Shown here: positions 45,538 to 56,858 of the stretch, one piece after another
How the letters are laid out: each line of letters starts with the position of its first letter
How positions within the stretch are numbered: the stretch's first letter is position 1
Assembly: GCA_030077755.1 (NCBI GenBank)
Contig: JAQJZZ010000020.1
Span: forward strand, 310,001-374,000
Length of the DNA: 64,000 bases
Direction of reading: 5' to 3'
Origin: Filosporella fistucella
Lineage: Eukaryota; Ascomycota; Leotiomycetes; Helotiales
Notes under the pieces: model-generated
Databases searched by the model: none
Seen by the model: only the letters and a program-made list of their open reading frames with translations
What the model was told of the DNA's origin: nothing
Program-made: the position numbers and the translations under genes

Positions 45538-47226
45538 TTTTATATGTGAAATGCTCGTCATGTTACCTAGATAGTTTCATAGAAAGAATTGAATAGCTGA
45601 ACTCCTCATTTTTCATTTATGTGACTTTTTCTCACTCGCTGGTCCCCGCTGATCTTGAACGGGTCCCAATTTCTCTCATTTCCAAAATCTATATCCAGTA
45701 TTCGTTTTCATTGACATTCCTTCACTCAATTGCTTGATCATATCATGGTTTTTTCCCAAATTTCCCATTCGGATTTATCTCCACCCATTCTGTGACACTT
45801 TCTTGGTTACAGCCAGACAATTTCTTCTTTGCAGATCAAAACACAAATTTCCTGTTCCAAGCATCGGCTTGCCCCCCCCCCCTTTATATCTTCCTTCTAT
45901 CTCGCTGAACAAGGCCATCCATCCTTATATTCTCTCCATTTCGCCTCCTCGATTTCATACCCCAGTGAATGAGTCATTTCGTTTATTCTGTTAGTAAACC
46001 CAGTCCATGCCTGTCGTTCTTGAACATAGCGCTTACTTCGTTCTCATCCCTATAACTCCCCATCCCTTTCTTCCCATCCTTCACTTGGTTGAGGGGTGAG
46101 CATTGCTTCCCATCACCCAGGCCTCACTCCTGAACGAAAACATCCGTAAATTTCACCTCCTTCCCTTCTCTCCGCATACCTATTTAGTTGATTGCTACAA
46201 TTCTGTCTCCCTCCATTTAATAATAAGATGGTCTCCCTAGTATATCTGAAATCTCCAGGAGGATTTGAGAGCCTATTGAAGTTAGATAAAATGCATTAAA
46301 GGTGAGTCAGTCATGAGAGATGGCAAGTGTGGAATGGTATCAAGATAAGAAGTCGGAGTCTTGATTTACAAGAATGTAATAAAGATGATAGGATTAATTA
46401 CTATCAGATATCGTCGAAAAAGAGTGATTTCTATTTGAACAGGACAAAGATCCAGTTTCTCAAAAGGATTCCGGGAATTCTAAATATTGGAGACATATGG
46501 AAACAAGTATAGGGAACCTTTCCATGGTGTTATAATGGGGGCTGTGGAGACGAAGTGGAAGACCTGTTTTGGCCGCTACATCTTTTCTTCGATGTGTAGA
46601 ATCAACGTCAGCTATTCCCCTACCTATAATTCAGCATTAAATAAGAGCCCACAGTCATTTTGACCTAATGAACACCCGATCCTCACGCAGAATGATAGAG
46701 GAATACATACGATTATTATCAAGGCCATCTTTCTTACTCGCACCCAACCCAGCAGCGAACGCCGCACCCTCGCAGCGAAAGTCCAGAAAATATAGAAAGC
46801 AGACAATGCGGGAATGATTCTATTATTTGGAATAGATGATCCCCAAGGATGAAGGAGAGAATTGTTGCTATGGAATAGTGTACGAATGAGTTCGAGCCGG
46901 TGATATAAGAGGTGATAGGCACGAAGGCAAGGAAGACGGCCCGAAACCGATCATCATGGGATCGCTTGGTTGGGCGCTGAGAATGGATATGTGAGATTGT
47001 AATCACAGATAATGATAGCTAAGGAATAAATTAAGCCTAAGGGAGTGGGAAAGCTTACACCCTCCATATACTATTGTCTAATGTATTTCAGGCGAAAACG
47101 ACTCGAGCAAATGGCCAGAAAGTCTACAAATCTTTTGAGCTATCAAATCATAGATACATTCTCCCCCCCTCTTGACATCTAGACAACACCAACAGCCTTT
47201 CCAACCTAGGACTAATCCCCCAATAT
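45538..47226. other. Intergenic between convergent genes
   Basis: About 1.7 kb. The part from 45600 to 46230 is pyrimidine-rich with a run of ten C near 45873. Minus frames around 46624-47006 show no domain or start. No gene is supported. Confidence 0.5.
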
Positions 47227-47812
47227 TCAAAGCCCACAAACATACGAGCCGCAGTTCCCAAAATTATCATTGAGACATTGCGTCCAAGTTGTGACATGTG
47301 ATAGACACCTGCCATTATCGGTCTGAGCTTCACAATAGGATTCAAAATGACTATCAATGAGGCGAAGATCTGCTGCCCAGCCGTCTATTTGATTGAGATA
47401 TTAGTACAGTTCCAATGAAGATTTGGTTAATGTGAGGAAATTCAATATTTCCAACTCTCTTCCGTTCTTGGCAAATAATCCAAGCACGAATTGCTATGAA
47501 ACAGAAGTTAAACTAAAGAGACCGAAAGACAAACTCACTGTCCAACCAAATATGTCCAGCTCTCCCATTATCCCAAATATCGACATGATACCCATGATTA
47601 AAATTAAACACCCATTTCGTCTTGTCACTAGTACTGAACGGAGGCTTTGATTGTGACTGTTTCTCATAGTAGAAATCGTTGTCGAAGATTTTCACTACCA
47701 TGCTGTCGCCGCCGAGTGGTTGCGCCTTGAGTTCGGTGTGAACTCGGATGCAGGCTTGGATACCTGAGGGGGCGAGAAGGAGGGCGAGAAGGGGTAAAAA
47801 TGGGAGATGCAT
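47227..47812 (-). CDS. Small secreted cysteine-rich protein (effector-like)
   Basis: Two exons (47539-47812 and 47227-47384) give 143 aa. The signal peptide is MHLPFLPLLALLLAPSGIQA, so the start is ATG 47812. The mature part has six cysteines: one at its first residues (ACIRV) and five in the second exon (SYCEAQTDNGRC ... TQC ... GNCGSYVC). The middle is rich in aromatic residues and Asp/Gly (DIWDNGRAGHIWLDNGW). The 154-nt intron has a GTGAGT donor, an ACTAAT branch and AATAG acceptor; only this acceptor leads to the Cys-rich frame. Size and cysteine content resemble fungal secreted effectors, but no named family is recognised. Confidence 0.7.
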
Positions 47813-49100
47813 TTTCAAAGTTGAGTGTTTGAAGGGCTGATGGTTCCAAGTATAGCTGATGTGGAATTGGAATTTGAAATTGAGGCTGATGGAGATGTAG
47901 ATGCGGATGGATGTCTGTGGAACTCTTTGCTGAACTGGACAATGCTAAAGGTTTTATATTCTCTGAACAATTTTTAAGTTTCTCTACCCCCTTACTCGAA
48001 GTCATACTGAGGTAACATCAAGTCAAGCATAAATCACACTTCAATCCCCCGCTGATGTCAGCTCGTTTTTCACAATGTACACTCGGGAGTTAACAAAAAT
48101 ACCGTTCAACGCATTTTGCTCTACGTCGGTGATGAACTAAAAGTCCGGTGGCAGTGAGAGGATATAAAAGTCTTGGCGGCTGACTCTCGGAAGCTGGATT
48201 TGAAAGAAGGATTCAGGCAAGAACTTTATGAGCAGATTGTGCGGCCGCAGTAGTAGTGATGATACGAGCGTTGCAAATTTTGATTCAATTATTGGAGATT
48301 GAAATACGATGTGAGCATTGTGATAGGTTGCTGAGAAGAAATAGGAGAGGAAGCGAGAGCGGCGCAGCTACTGATACTCACATTTGTATCGCGACTTCAA
48401 GATAATGTCTCTTGTTTGGATAGTGGGCAAGAAAGAGACATCACTACTTATGATATATAAACAATAAACTATTCATAGGATAATCTTCCACTATAGGCAA
48501 GATATATTGTCGTTGGTGGATCATTCTTAAATTGAGAAATCAAAATCAAGGAAAACAGAAAATTATATAACCTACAGTCATTGGAGATAGCTAAATTCAA
48601 TTAGAGTAAGCAATGAAGCTTACCCGGCATTTGCTAACCAAAGCGAAAACGACATATAGGGGTTGGTCACGTGACGTCGCATGTCACCTCTTAATTGTAG
48701 TAATCAAACTGAGTAGATGCCTTGATACTTGTTTTTATTGCTATTCCTTTGTTGAAGAGAACCCATTTCATTACCCAAATGATTCCTAACCCCACATACC
48801 TCAGACTGTCATCTGAAACCCAAAGACTTTGAACGCATCACATGTTGAATTTCTGTCATGTGGTGCAAGTATATACAATTCATTTTTTTTTGGGTAGCTT
48901 GGAGAACTTAGTAATTCTAATCAAGACCAAAATAACTCCTGTTTCAAAAGAGCTAAGCAAAGCCCCAAGCAATCTCCCATGAGAGGCTTTCAAAAACGCC
49001 GGTTATCCTGTGGTATAATGCATCCTTCCCATCCTGACCCATGCTTCCCGCTCGCAATCCCAAGTAAAATCCAAAAGTCCAAGCCCTACACAGATCCCAT
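47813..49100. other. Intergenic
   Basis: 1.3 kb with no supported gene. It contains the perfect E-box palindrome at 48666-48675 and AT-rich DNA from 48430 to 48640. Confidence 0.55.
48666..48675. promoter_or_regulatory. Extended E-box palindrome GTCACGTGAC
   Basis: Ten-base perfect palindrome containing CACGTG, the core bound by bHLH proteins such as Cbf1. Shorter versions occur in many spacers of this window. Confidence 0.45.
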
Positions 49101-49796
49101 TCACCACCCTCTAGAATCTCTCCAAACATCCTCTCTCTCATACATGTCCTCTCTCCTCCGCAGACCCTGTACAAATCCCCCAGGTCTCTCCGAAACAATC
49201 TTCTTCTCGTCGAAGACATTCACATATACCACTCTCCCCTCTCTAATCTTCTCCACCCATGAGTTCTTCATATGCGCAATCAAGTGATCGAGTTCCTTTA
49301 GTGAGACAATCGCTTCGTCTGCTCTTGGTCTGACTTTCTCTGGAGCTGGTGTGGTTGGAGCAGCTGGTTTGGTAGAAGGTTTCGAAAGCTCAAGTCGTTC
49401 GCTCAATCCGTTGAGTGTGCCAATAACAGTGTATTCCACTGCCTCCCATTTCCTTGCCAATTCTCTGAAGTGTGGTTTTTGGCCCTCATTGCGCTTATTC
49501 GCGATGTCGCTTAATCTGGTCTCAATGGTGCTTTGAACTTCGCGAATGCAGCGATTTAATGTGTTTCTTGAGAGATCATCGCCGAGATCGAGTCGTGAAC
49601 CGAGGAATTTGCGGAGAGAAGAGAATTGGATTGAAATGCTGTTGGCGCTGGAGAGGAGACATGATTGAAGCTCGTCGAGGGCGGTGGTGGATGAGCCTAG
49701 GCGACGGTTGGCGCGGATGTCGTTGCAGAGATCATGGCAGTCGTGGAGAAGGGAAATGAGGGTTGTGACTTGGGACTTGAATGCCGTTGGCGACAT
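49101..49796 (-). CDS. Hypothetical helical protein, 231 aa
   Basis: Intronless. The start is ATG 49796 in the context CACAATGTCG; the open frame upstream lacks an ATG. The first 140 residues look all-helical: FKSQVTTLISLLHDCHDLCN, LDELQSCLLSSANSISIQFS, LNRCIREVQSTIETRLSDIA. A Pro/Thr/Ala linker (KPSTKPAAPTTPAPEKV) then leads to a second charged region ending in DMYEREDVWRDSRGW. No signal peptide or membrane helix. The N-terminal helices resemble fungal STAND N-terminal bundles in style, but I see no NTPase domain. Function unknown. Confidence 0.65.
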   Translation of the reverse strand: MSPTAFKSQVTTLISLLHDCHDLCNDIRANRRLGSSTTALDELQSCLLSSANSISIQFSSLRKFLGSRLDLGDDLSRNTLNRCIREVQSTIETRLSDIANKRNEGQKPHFRELARKWEAVEYTVIGTLNGLSERLELSKPSTKPAAPTTPAPEKVRPRADEAIVSLKELDHLIAHMKNSWVEKIREGRVVYVNVFDEKKIVSERPGGFVQGLRRREDMYEREDVWRDSRGW

Positions 49797-52232
49797 TGTG
49801 GTGGTGGTGTAAGTGGTCTTGGTGTAGGAGTAAGAGGAAGACACTTTGGCTGATGTAGATATGGTTGAGATATAAGTGTTATTGTTTGGTAATGATGTTT
49901 GAGAAACTGCTTAGTTTCTTTGTCTTTGTCTTTGATATTGCAAGTGAGGGAAGATGCAGAAACAGAATCTTTGAATGGAGGAAAAGGAAACATCTTATAT
50001 CAATTGATGAATGGGAGGGGTGAACCAGAGAAGCCACACTTCGTGCATGAGACTCCGGGGTGTGGAACTGCTGGTCTCAGCCACCACTGCAAGGCAGCCT
50101 CCGGTGAGAGCGTTGGGGGCCGTATCGTGAACCACTTGACAGGCGATATGATCACAAGCACCCAATGATTTCTCCACCTGAGCAGCCAGCTTGCTGCCTG
50201 CGAATAAAGAGGCCAGGTCTTTGTCTCTGAAAGGAAAGTTTGTGATGCATGCATGTCATTTGGAGTGATGCGAGTGCGGGAAGGACTCATCGCCGTGGCT
50301 TCAGGACTGGAATGCGGGTCTGTAGGGCAGATTTTCTCTTGAGAGATAGCAAAATGGGAGCGTTGTGCAAGCAAATTTGATGTAAGACGACTCAGCCTAG
50401 CAATTGCTGCGCAAGGCAGATTTCTCTGATGCCTGTATATGTGGAAATGAAGGGTGTTGGTTGGCGGAGGCAGTGCGAGAGGGTGTGGTGCAGGACTGTA
50501 TTTTGGGTGTCAGCGCTTGCTGATACGAGCTTGGTATCGAGATGATGGGCTGATGACTTCAAAATGATTGCGTGGCCACTCCTTCGGCTGAGAAATGCTA
50601 TCTCTTGGTGTGCTTGGGGACGGCATAAGTGGTGTGTCGCTCTCAAACATTGCTTTTGAGATCGTCGATGCTCACACGAGTTGAAAATAGTTGCGCCAGG
50701 TAGACGAAATTCAAGCCGATCGCTTTCAAAAACAGGTTTACTGACAGCTTGGCAATACAGCTGGTTGGCTGCGCCTCTTAATTTTTTGATTTAGTTGCGA
50801 CGGCGAGTCCGAAGAACGGAAATAGATTGCGACGCTAGGAAAGACGGCATCAAATGCTTGCAGGCCGCTGGACGATCTGAGTTTGCGTAATCAAATTGGA
50901 ATATGTTTTCAGGGTCAGCGCGATCTGCTGTTCAAAGGACTTGGATGTGGGTGTTTTCGGATCGAGAGTGAAAGCAAATCCTGTCCCGCGCATTCAAATG
51001 TGAGAGTCACAACCTCACTTCACTATATTTCGCCCGCTGTGAGCAAGGCTACAATCCAGACATGTAAGAGGGCGAAGATGGTATGTAGTATTATCCTTGA
51101 CTCGAGTTGTGATTATCCAATTCTACACGGAGTATAGATTGACATATTCCGGGAATAGATATTTCGAAGCATCTCTGAGAAGAAACAAAAGGAATACACG
51201 ACACATGACCACAAAGAGCAGAATGGGAACCTTCTCATACTGATTTCGGCTTGTATATTTTGTGAGAATCTCTTCTACACCTCTGCAATTTCTTTAATCT
51301 CGAACTTCGAAAATGCGTTATAGAATCGCAAGTGTCACATTTTACTGCCCCATATTCTGTCACGTGATAGCTACTCACCCGTTTCCTGGCTTTAAAAAGC
51401 AAAGAAGCGGCTTTCCAGGAGACTAGCTTAGTGAAAATGACTGCGGGTATGGAGGATGCTAATATTCGATATAAGGCAGAGTGAAGTGGGATTGGGGTTG
51501 CAATGAGAGAGTGCTTTTAATCAGGTACGTTTTGATGGAGGAGTAACGCAGGACTTGAAAAGAATCAAGAAGTATCATCACATTTGTGGTTGGAGCTGAA
51601 GATTAGCTGTTGCAGGCCCTTATTCTTTCAAAAAAAATTTCCATCTTGCATAGTCTCCGTTTTTGTTGACAAAGCAGTCTGGGCGGCTGACCTAGATATA
51701 CACTTGCTCTCTGAGCAGTTTCCAGCTTTCAGCTTATCTCTTATACGAACAGGGCCAAATTTGTTCTATTCTAAACCATTGCTACCTTCGGTTTACATGT
51801 CGCGAGTTCTTTGTGGAGTTGAAACTTGAAAGAGGAATTTTGTCCAACTTATTATACCCTAGAGAAGGAGATGATATTCGCGTGTCCTGATGGACGAAGA
51901 GAGTTTTAGCAGTCTCTAGTATTGAGTGAACACATTTATGCAAATAGAATAAAGCTCATATGTCTGGATTGACGCTCAAAGACTATGCTACATCACAAAG
52001 TGTACAAAGCTGCTAGTCAGAGAGCAGGCTATTCCTCATCCTTGCACCTCAGTCATCATGTCTTATAAACAAACAACAGACTAGTCCCGTAAGATTCAAT
52101 TCCCTTCTTTCACCTCACAGATTTCAAGCTCCTTCTTCATTTCTGCCTCACATATTCTTCAAGGACTATTTGGTATATAAGAAGAGCCCCTCCCCGTAGC
52201 AGCGAGTGTTGGACAACCTCAACCCTCAGAGT
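49797..52232. other. Intergenic, 2.4 kb, no supported gene
   Basis: The 49800-50650 part is G/T-rich with chance frames on both strands. An E-box TCACGTGAT begins at 51360. A TATA element at 52174-52181 lies 52 bp before the next ATG. Nothing else is supported. Confidence 0.5.
52174..52181 (+). promoter_or_regulatory. TATA box of the 459-aa hypothetical gene
   Basis: TATATAAG about 52 bp before the chosen ATG at 52233. Sequence match only. Confidence 0.45.
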
Positions 52233-53673
52233 ATGGCATCTGCCTCCGGGTCAATGTGGAAGGAACCTTATTTTGTAGGACAGCAGGTTATTTATTTCCC
52301 CTGTGAGAATGACCCCCCTCCTACGGAGAAGGAACAAGACGAAACTTTTCTGAAAGCCTTTGAATATGCTCGGACTGAGTGGCAGCACCAGTTTTATTAT
52401 GCACAATTCCAAGCTTTGCATTCAATCAGCTTCAACATATCGAGGTACATAGCCGAGAACTGGGACTCATGCTCCGAGCGACAACAAACCTTGTGCAACG
52501 AATGGAGGGAAGAAGTAGAGACGATATTTGAGAGTTTGGAGGAAAAGCTAGCAGTATGTACTTGAGCAAGTTCATAGAATGCTCACTAAAGAAGAATGCT
52601 AACTCGACTCAAAGAACTACGACCATGTCCGAGACAAGGCCTATGCAGCTTATTATCGCACGTTAGATGCCGACCGCAAGAAAGTTCTTAAGAAATTCCC
52701 CGTTGTCTATTCGATTAATGTTATGCTCTCGAGAGAACATCAGGAAATCCAGGCTTACTTTGACATTATGAGAGAAGCGAGACATCGTGCGAGCAAAAAT
52801 ATCACTAAGGAAGATTTTGAAGTTTTTAAGGCAAAGCCGGGAAGATCTTACTATGTCGGATCTCCGTACTTGACAGAAGAGCTTGCCCCTAAGGTTGAGA
52901 TTGAAGCATTGAAAATCCAGTGTGCCAATATCACAAATCCAACATTCATCTTCAAGATGGTATCCCCAGCAATGCGGAAAGAAGTGTTTAAAGACACTCG
53001 AGATGCAGATGGAGTGAAAATCGAAGGTCTGCCGTGGGAAGCTCACCAAGAATTTCTGAACAACATAGATATTTTCAACTTGTTCAACAGAGACATGTCC
53101 CTGAAATTTCCCGTGGGCTCACTGACAGAGGAAGACATTCTGAACGGCTTGAATGCGAAGATCAACATACGATTTACAGCTGTGTATCAAGACTGTTCCA
53201 AAATCGACGAGAAAAGTAAGGAATGGAGAAAGAAAATAACCACAATTAGCGATTGGCTTAAGACAAAATTGGCAAAGGATCCAAGGTCTGCCTTGTATGG
53301 ATCAGCCAATAAAAATCCAAGGGATGGGCCAGCTGCAAAGCATCTCGAGGAAATTGGATACACAAAGAAGCTTGCAGTGATGGAGTGGAGAGAATGGTCG
53401 GGGTTCACCCAAGCAGAAAGAATCAAAGTGCGTGAGGCTGTCTTCAGGGAGGACCTCGACGGACAATTGAAGGCTGAATTGGACAAGTACTTTGGTAGGG
53501 CGCTAATCCAGGAGAATGAGGGAGAAGAGGACATTGAAAATTATGACGAAAATGAGGGTGATGGAGACAATAGGGACAGCCAGGAGGATGAAAACGACGT
53601 GCCCTTTGAGGGGACCGGGGATACTACTGAAGATGAAGACATATATCTTGATGATCAAGATCCTCGCTACTAG
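52233..53673 (+). CDS. Hypothetical protein with acidic C-terminal tail, 459 aa
   Basis: Two exons (52233-52553 and 52615-53673). The intron has a GTATGT donor, a CTAAC branch and a CTCAAAG acceptor (AAG end). The start is ATG 52233 (MASASGSMWKEPYFVGQQVI); the open frame begins earlier without an ATG. The protein is soluble and mostly charged and helical, with KVEIEALKIQCANITNPTFI and AVMEWREWSGFTQAERIKVR in the middle. The last 60 residues are a strongly acidic, disordered tail (ENEGEEDIENYDENEGDGDN) ending in DIYLDDQDPRY. A decayed copy of this tail lies just downstream. I do not recognise the family. Confidence 0.75.
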
Positions 53674-53805
53674 CTATGGGGATTTTGAACACTTTGGCCC
53701 TGCTATCACCAAAGAATGAATTAGGTCTCTCTCAGAAACGATAAAGGTACATTGTTTTGGATGAGATTCTCTAGTTACTCTCTGAATTAGGGGGATGATT
53801 AGAAA

Positions 53806-53963
53806 GGAGAAGACATGGAAATTGATGACAAGGATGGAGATGAAAATGACCACGTGGGTCAACGGGATATCGATAACGATGAGAATGACGAGGATGCTGA
53901 AGGAAATGGGACAGTAAAAATCATGAAGACATGGATTATGATAATCAAGATCCTTGTTACTAA
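53806..53963 (+). pseudogene. Decayed tandem copy of the acidic 3' end of the preceding gene
   Basis: This stretch repeats the 3' end at 53521-53673. It starts GGAGAAGAC, encodes DKDGDENDH...DNDENDEDAEGN and ends in EDMDYDNQDPCY followed by TAA, against EDIYLDDQDPRY followed by TAG. The acidic frame and the final motif are in different frames, so one indel has occurred near 53915-53925. The flank after the stop is also similar (TCACCAAA about 40-50 bp on in both copies). Confidence 0.65.
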
Positions 53964-55256
53964 TATGAGGGTCTATATCATTTAATGCTTTCATCACCAA
54001 ACATTAGCTCAGGACTTCAGACAGCAAAAAGTTTTTTTTGATGAGAAAAATGCTTTGGAAGTGATTTTCCACTTAATTTGGTGACTTCTCAAACATCTGA
54101 TATACTTCTAGATACTCCGATGATTTACCACCCCGATGAGCTTTGATTTTGATATAATCTAAAATTGTGAAAGTTGATGTTGGCACTACTTGCCGTCGGT
54201 TCAATATCTCTTCATTCAATGATATGTCTCTAAGAAGTTTATTTGGGTAGAATGTTTATTGCCGGTACAGACACCAATCGTCACATATTCTTCGAGTTAC
54301 TGCTCATTAAATCTTACATTGGGAAGCAGGTCCATCGCGTTGGCACTCAAGACGTACATTTCGAGCTGCTGCGGTACGATTTTGGCAATTTCGAATCACC
54401 AATTTTCAGATCCGTACTTCATACCTCACATAATGGCAGAAGTTTTGGTGGTCTTGTCGGACTTGGAAATCTTGGGACGATCAAGCAAAACACGCCTTTG
54501 TGGCATCAAGTGTCAATGGAACGTACTTGTGGCCAATGTATACATGGGATCTTATCGCCACGTGTGAAGAGAGCCTTGTGAACCCAAGTGGTGGTTCACG
54601 GGAACATATTCGGCGAGACTTTGGATAACCAGCTGCGCTCGGCTCAACTTCTTGCCATTGACTCCCTTCTCTAGCATTTATTGTTTTCCCGTGGGCCGCC
54701 CGTAAGAGCCTGAAAGAGGAACCACATATCAGGGAAGGACATGCGATCTTTTGTGGCATACCGCAGATGAATTGAGCTTAGAAGTAATACCGACCGTGGC
54801 AAATCTAGAGTCGCGATTAGCTCGTCTGGGTAAACACTAAGAAACCACCAAAAGCGGCTGAAACTAGCTACCTTGTAGAAAATAAGTGTATCAGCTTACA
54901 AGAAGCGCTGCGAATGGGATTCAATACTGCTTGGCATAAGGACCGGAATAACAGGACGCAAGCTTTTGAATGCTCATGAAGAGAGGTTTAAGATGCTGAA
55001 GTGTCGGAATGATTATGAGTATTATTGGGTGGCTTGGATATGGGGAGTTGAGTTCTTGTAATACTTGTATATCAATCTCTGCTATCGTCTAATATAACTC
55101 TATACCGACATTCCCTATTTCATAAAGATACTAAATGGGCTTCCTTCTTTCATCCCTTACCTTACCACTCATGTTATTCTTTTCTACTCCTCAATCCCCG
55201 ACCATCATCAAGCCCACACCCTTCCAGCAACACACAAAATCCACACACATCCACAC
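53964..55256. other. Intergenic with a probable relic
   Basis: Apart from the minus-strand relic at 54075-54545, no gene is supported. The part from 54560 to 55130 has only chance frames. The right end is the 3' region of the hydroxyacid dehydrogenase gene. Confidence 0.45.
54075..54545 (-). pseudogene. Unidentified gene relic with in-frame stops and a frameshift
   Basis: From ATG at 54545 the minus strand reads as a protein interrupted by TGA (after STFH), TGA (after KTSAIM), TGA (after YGSENW) and TAA (after FNEQ). The intervening pieces are protein-like: RRVLLDRPKISKSDKTTKTS, FEIAKIVPQQLEMYVLSANA, LEEYVTIGVCTGNKHSTQ. Past about 54240 another frame takes over for about 55 codons (KLLRDISLNEEILNRRQVVP) to a TAA at 54075. 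Each TGA is one transition from CGA. I cannot name the parent family. Confidence 0.45.
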
Positions 55257-56858
55257 CTACAATTTCGCACTCAATCCCTCTTGTTCCGCAATCAAAGTAA
55301 CTAGTTTCCCTCTCTTGACCGCTGTCTCTATATTTTCTAGGACGAGGAGTTCCATCGCTCGCTGAGTTTCTACGGTACCGGTGCCGATGTGTGGGAGGAG
55401 GACGACTTTGTCGTTGTTGAGGAGCTTGGTGGTGTGTTAGTTTGTATATTCTATTCTTCTGTTGCAGGGCTCAAAAGGGGGGGGGGGGGGGGAACTTGTA
55501 TAACAGGAAATCAAAACAAGAACCATTTTGAGAAGTAGAGAAAACAGCCAAAAAAATCAGACGGGGAGTAGAAATGATATAGGAAGCATAAAACACCAGG
55601 ATAGGGAAACATACACCAGGATGAATCTTCGGCTCCTCCTCATATACATCCAGTCCCGCACTCCACACCTTCCCGCTCTCTAGGGCATCTACCAACGCAG
55701 CCTCATCCATCAGCTTCCCGCGCGCAGTATTCACAATCACGATGCCGTCTTTCATTTTGGAGAACTCGGTGCGGCCGATTATGCCTGTGGTTTTGGTGTT
55801 GAGAGAGAGGTTTAGAGAGAGGATGTCGGATTGGAGGAGGGTGTCTGTTTTAGAGTGGTTAGTAGGGAGACTTCGATAAAGATTGAAGTGAGGTATTGTA
55901 GAAAATTAGGATGTGAATCAGATGATAGGAAGGGGAGGTTGAGGCGTGGAAAGAGGGAAAATAGAAGATATTAGGAGAAAAACAAAACTCACCGAAATCA
56001 ACCAATGTAGCACCAACTCTCTCTTCCACCTCCTTTCCTAATTTCGTCCGATTATGATATACAACTTTCATGCCAAACGCCTTCGCTCTGACAGCGACTT
56101 CTGTCCCTATGCCTCCCATGCCAAGTATCCCTAATGTCTTTCCCTGTGGATCACGACCTAGCTGGAAATTTGAACCCCGCCATTTGTTTGCGCGAACAGC
56201 GGTGGATGGGACGTGGATGCGTCGTAAGGCGCCGAGAAGGAGGAAGAGTGCTATGTCTGCTGTAGCAGAGTTGACTGCTATGGGGGTGGAAGAAATGAGG
56301 AGGTCTGGTGAGAGGAGGGCGTTAGTTGTTGGATATGAGGGGAGAGGGAGAGGATGTACTTCGCGCAGAACAAGCTGGAACATCTATGTTATCGTATCCA
56401 GCGCCATTGTGACATATATATTTTAAAGAAGGAGGGAGTAGGGAGACGAGTTCTGCGTCGAAGGGGCCAGTGATCTATCTTTGAGTTAGCTTTTCCTGTA
56501 TGCTTTTCATTCGCGATGTATAAGCTCGAGGTTGAGCTGAGAGGAAAATGAACAAAGTGAAGGATTAAGAGAGGAAGGAGAGATGTACATCAGTGCTCTG
56601 GTTACTCCTATACAAAGCTACTACATCATCATAGCTTCCCTGCTTCAATTCCTGTATGAAGTCGCGTCTTGTCTTTTTCTCGCCGGAAAATTCCTATCGA
56701 GCCCGTTAGCACCGATTCTACTACCTCTATAATTGGGAAAGATAGATAGGTACAAGGGAACATACCTTCAATTCTGCGAACTCTGAAAATGTAGCCCATT
56801 CTTTCTTGGTATGTGCCAGGTCTCCAATGAGGAGGATAGTCGGTCTTGTGCTTCCCAT
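55257..56858 (-). CDS. D-isomer-specific 2-hydroxyacid dehydrogenase (glyoxylate/hydroxypyruvate reductase-like)
   Basis: NAD(P)-dependent reductase of 2-keto acids such as glyoxylate; cytosolic or mitochondrial. Six exons (56766-56858, 56589-56693, 56360-56474, 55993-56304, 55615-55844, 55257-55424) give 340 aa, the usual length. The substrate-domain core is KYICHNGAGYDNIDV. The cofactor motif is LGILGMGGIG. The catalytic triad is visible: Arg in VNTARGKLMDEAAL, Glu in LDVYEEEPKIHPG, and His in VVLLPHIGTGTVETQRAM. The last intron (190 nt) contains a 16-base G/C homopolymer and ends in AAG after a CTAAC branch. Introns are longer and more numerous than in the neighbours. Exact substrate is inferred from the family only. 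Confidence 0.93.
55477..55492. repeat. 16-base poly-G tract inside an intron
   Basis: An uninterrupted run of 16 G on the plus strand, i.e. 16 C in the transcript, in the last intron of the hydroxyacid dehydrogenase gene. It is length-unstable by nature and a candidate for sequencing error. Confidence 0.9.
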
